Notes under the pieces: generated by a model
Told to the model about the DNA's origin: nothing
Databases searched by the model: none
Seen by the model: only the letters and a program-made list of their open reading frames with translations
Source of the DNA: Nitrososphaerales archaeon
Lineage (GTDB): Archaea > Thermoproteota > Nitrososphaeria > Nitrososphaerales > UBA183
Direction: 5' to 3'
Assembly: GCA_030042335.1 (NCBI GenBank)
Contig: JASHZW010000102.1
Location: 1 to 14,090, forward strand
Length of the DNA: 14,090 nucleotides
Program-made: the position numbers and the translations under genes
In this document: piece by piece, positions 13,707-14,090 of the stretch
Layout: the number at the start of each line of letters is the position of its first letter
How positions within the stretch are numbered: position 1 is the first letter of the stretch

Positions 13707-14090
13707 ATGGGGCCTTTCCCGACGAAAATGAAATTCGAAGAAAACCGCGCAACAGCTATTTCAACCACCGTAGGAGCCATCATAATCATCGTCATCATCA
13801 TCATCGTGGGTGTCGGGGTCTACGCTGCAACCAGGCCAAGCTCAACCACCACTGCTACATCGCTCACGAACACGACATCGACGACCAGCCCCACATCCAC
13901 CACGTCGACAATCATCATCACCTCAACGACGTCGAGCACGTCAAGTAAGACTTCCAACTCGAGCCAAACTTCAACCTCGACAACGTCTACTTCGGCCACG
14001 GGCACCGGTACGGGCACCAGCCAGCAAGTGATCATCCCGCAGGGTGCAGCTTCTGGAAAGAACTTCGATCCCTCAATGATAACAGTCACT
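13707..14090 (+). CDS. Membrane-anchored Ser/Thr-rich cupredoxin, 3' partial
   Basis: This frame is open from an ATG at 13707, right after an in-frame TAG, to the window end, so the C-terminal part is missing. The 128 visible residues comprise a short N-terminus, an Ile/Val-rich membrane segment (about 22-40), a long Ser/Thr linker (about 45-104, with runs of TST and TGTGTGT), and the start of a domain, VIIPQGAASGKNFDPSMITV. That start matches VTIPAGSA...YDPDLIVVV in the cupredoxin at 3739-4374, so this is a second member of the same layout. The copper ligands lie beyond the edge and cannot be judged. An ATG at 13728 is the other possible start. Other frames here give His-rich or Val/Glu-rich products, which are shadows of the ATC- and ACG-rich codons. 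The protein is probably anchored with its domain outside. Confidence 0.85.
   Translation, partial: MGPFPTKMKFEENRATAISTTVGAIIIIVIIIIVGVGVYAATRPSSTTTATSLTNTTSTTSPTSTTSTIIITSTTSSTSSKTSNSSQTSTSTTSTSATGTGTGTSQQVIIPQGAASGKNFDPSMITVT

Noticed and set aside
13691..13948. His-rich 85-codon frame that could look like a metal-binding protein
   Set aside because: The histidines come from ATC repeats read out of frame. The in-frame reading gives an Ile/Val membrane segment and Ser/Thr linker leading into a cupredoxin domain.
13820..14089. Minus-strand Val/Glu-rich frame at the right edge
   Set aside because: Low-complexity shadow of the Thr/Ser-rich linker codons of the plus-strand cupredoxin.

Overview
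The window looks like a GC-rich archaeal chromosome, most likely from a Nitrososphaerota (Thaumarchaeota)-type or related lineage. The lineage is inferred from gene families, not from any marker search. Archaeal signs are: an archaeal-type phosphoglycerate kinase, a GvpD/KaiC-like RecA ATPase, a winged-helix protein of the archaeal HTH_45 type, a tiny C2H2 zinc-finger gene, and membrane-anchored Ser/Thr-rich cupredoxins. In addition, AT-rich TATA-like boxes sit about 25-29 bases upstream of many ATG, GTG or TTG starts, with no clear Shine-Dalgarno site. That pattern fits leaderless transcription.

Layout. The left edge (plus strand) holds the 3' part of glmS, a 65-residue zinc-binding protein, and the GvpD/KaiC-like ATPase with a worn second domain. 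The ATPase converges with a single-domain response regulator. A long minus-strand block follows. It contains the regulator; a cupredoxin lacking two expected copper ligands; a C2H2 zinc-finger gene broken by one base; a 536-residue secreted protein with two C-terminal repeats; a winged-helix regulator directly downstream of a PIG-L deacetylase; a WbqC-family protein; a one-TM small protein; and a Cache-type sensor histidine kinase. The block ends with an overlapping pair of small membrane proteins resembling bacterial YqjD and YqjE, and a phosphoglycerate kinase gene with a net +1 frame break. The right edge has a universal stress protein (plus), an unknown three-TM protein (minus), and the start of a second Ser/Thr-rich cupredoxin running off the window (plus).

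How the genes may work together. GlmS (amino sugar supply), PIG-L (amide deacetylation of sugars) and WbqC (surface glycan clusters) together suggest surface glycan metabolism beside genes for exported proteins. The histidine kinase and the response regulator are more than 5 kb apart, so pairing is only possible, not shown. I see no mobile element, CRISPR array, tRNA or rRNA. No gene-free stretch exceeds 300 bases. The longest gaps (12508-12664 and 4624-4770) hold promoter-like and T-rich sequences. I did not find a clear-cut new defence or metabolic system. The most notable items are two genes broken by net +1 frame shifts, the YqjD/YqjE-like pair in an archaeon, the cupredoxin ligand loss, and the degenerate tandem ATPase.
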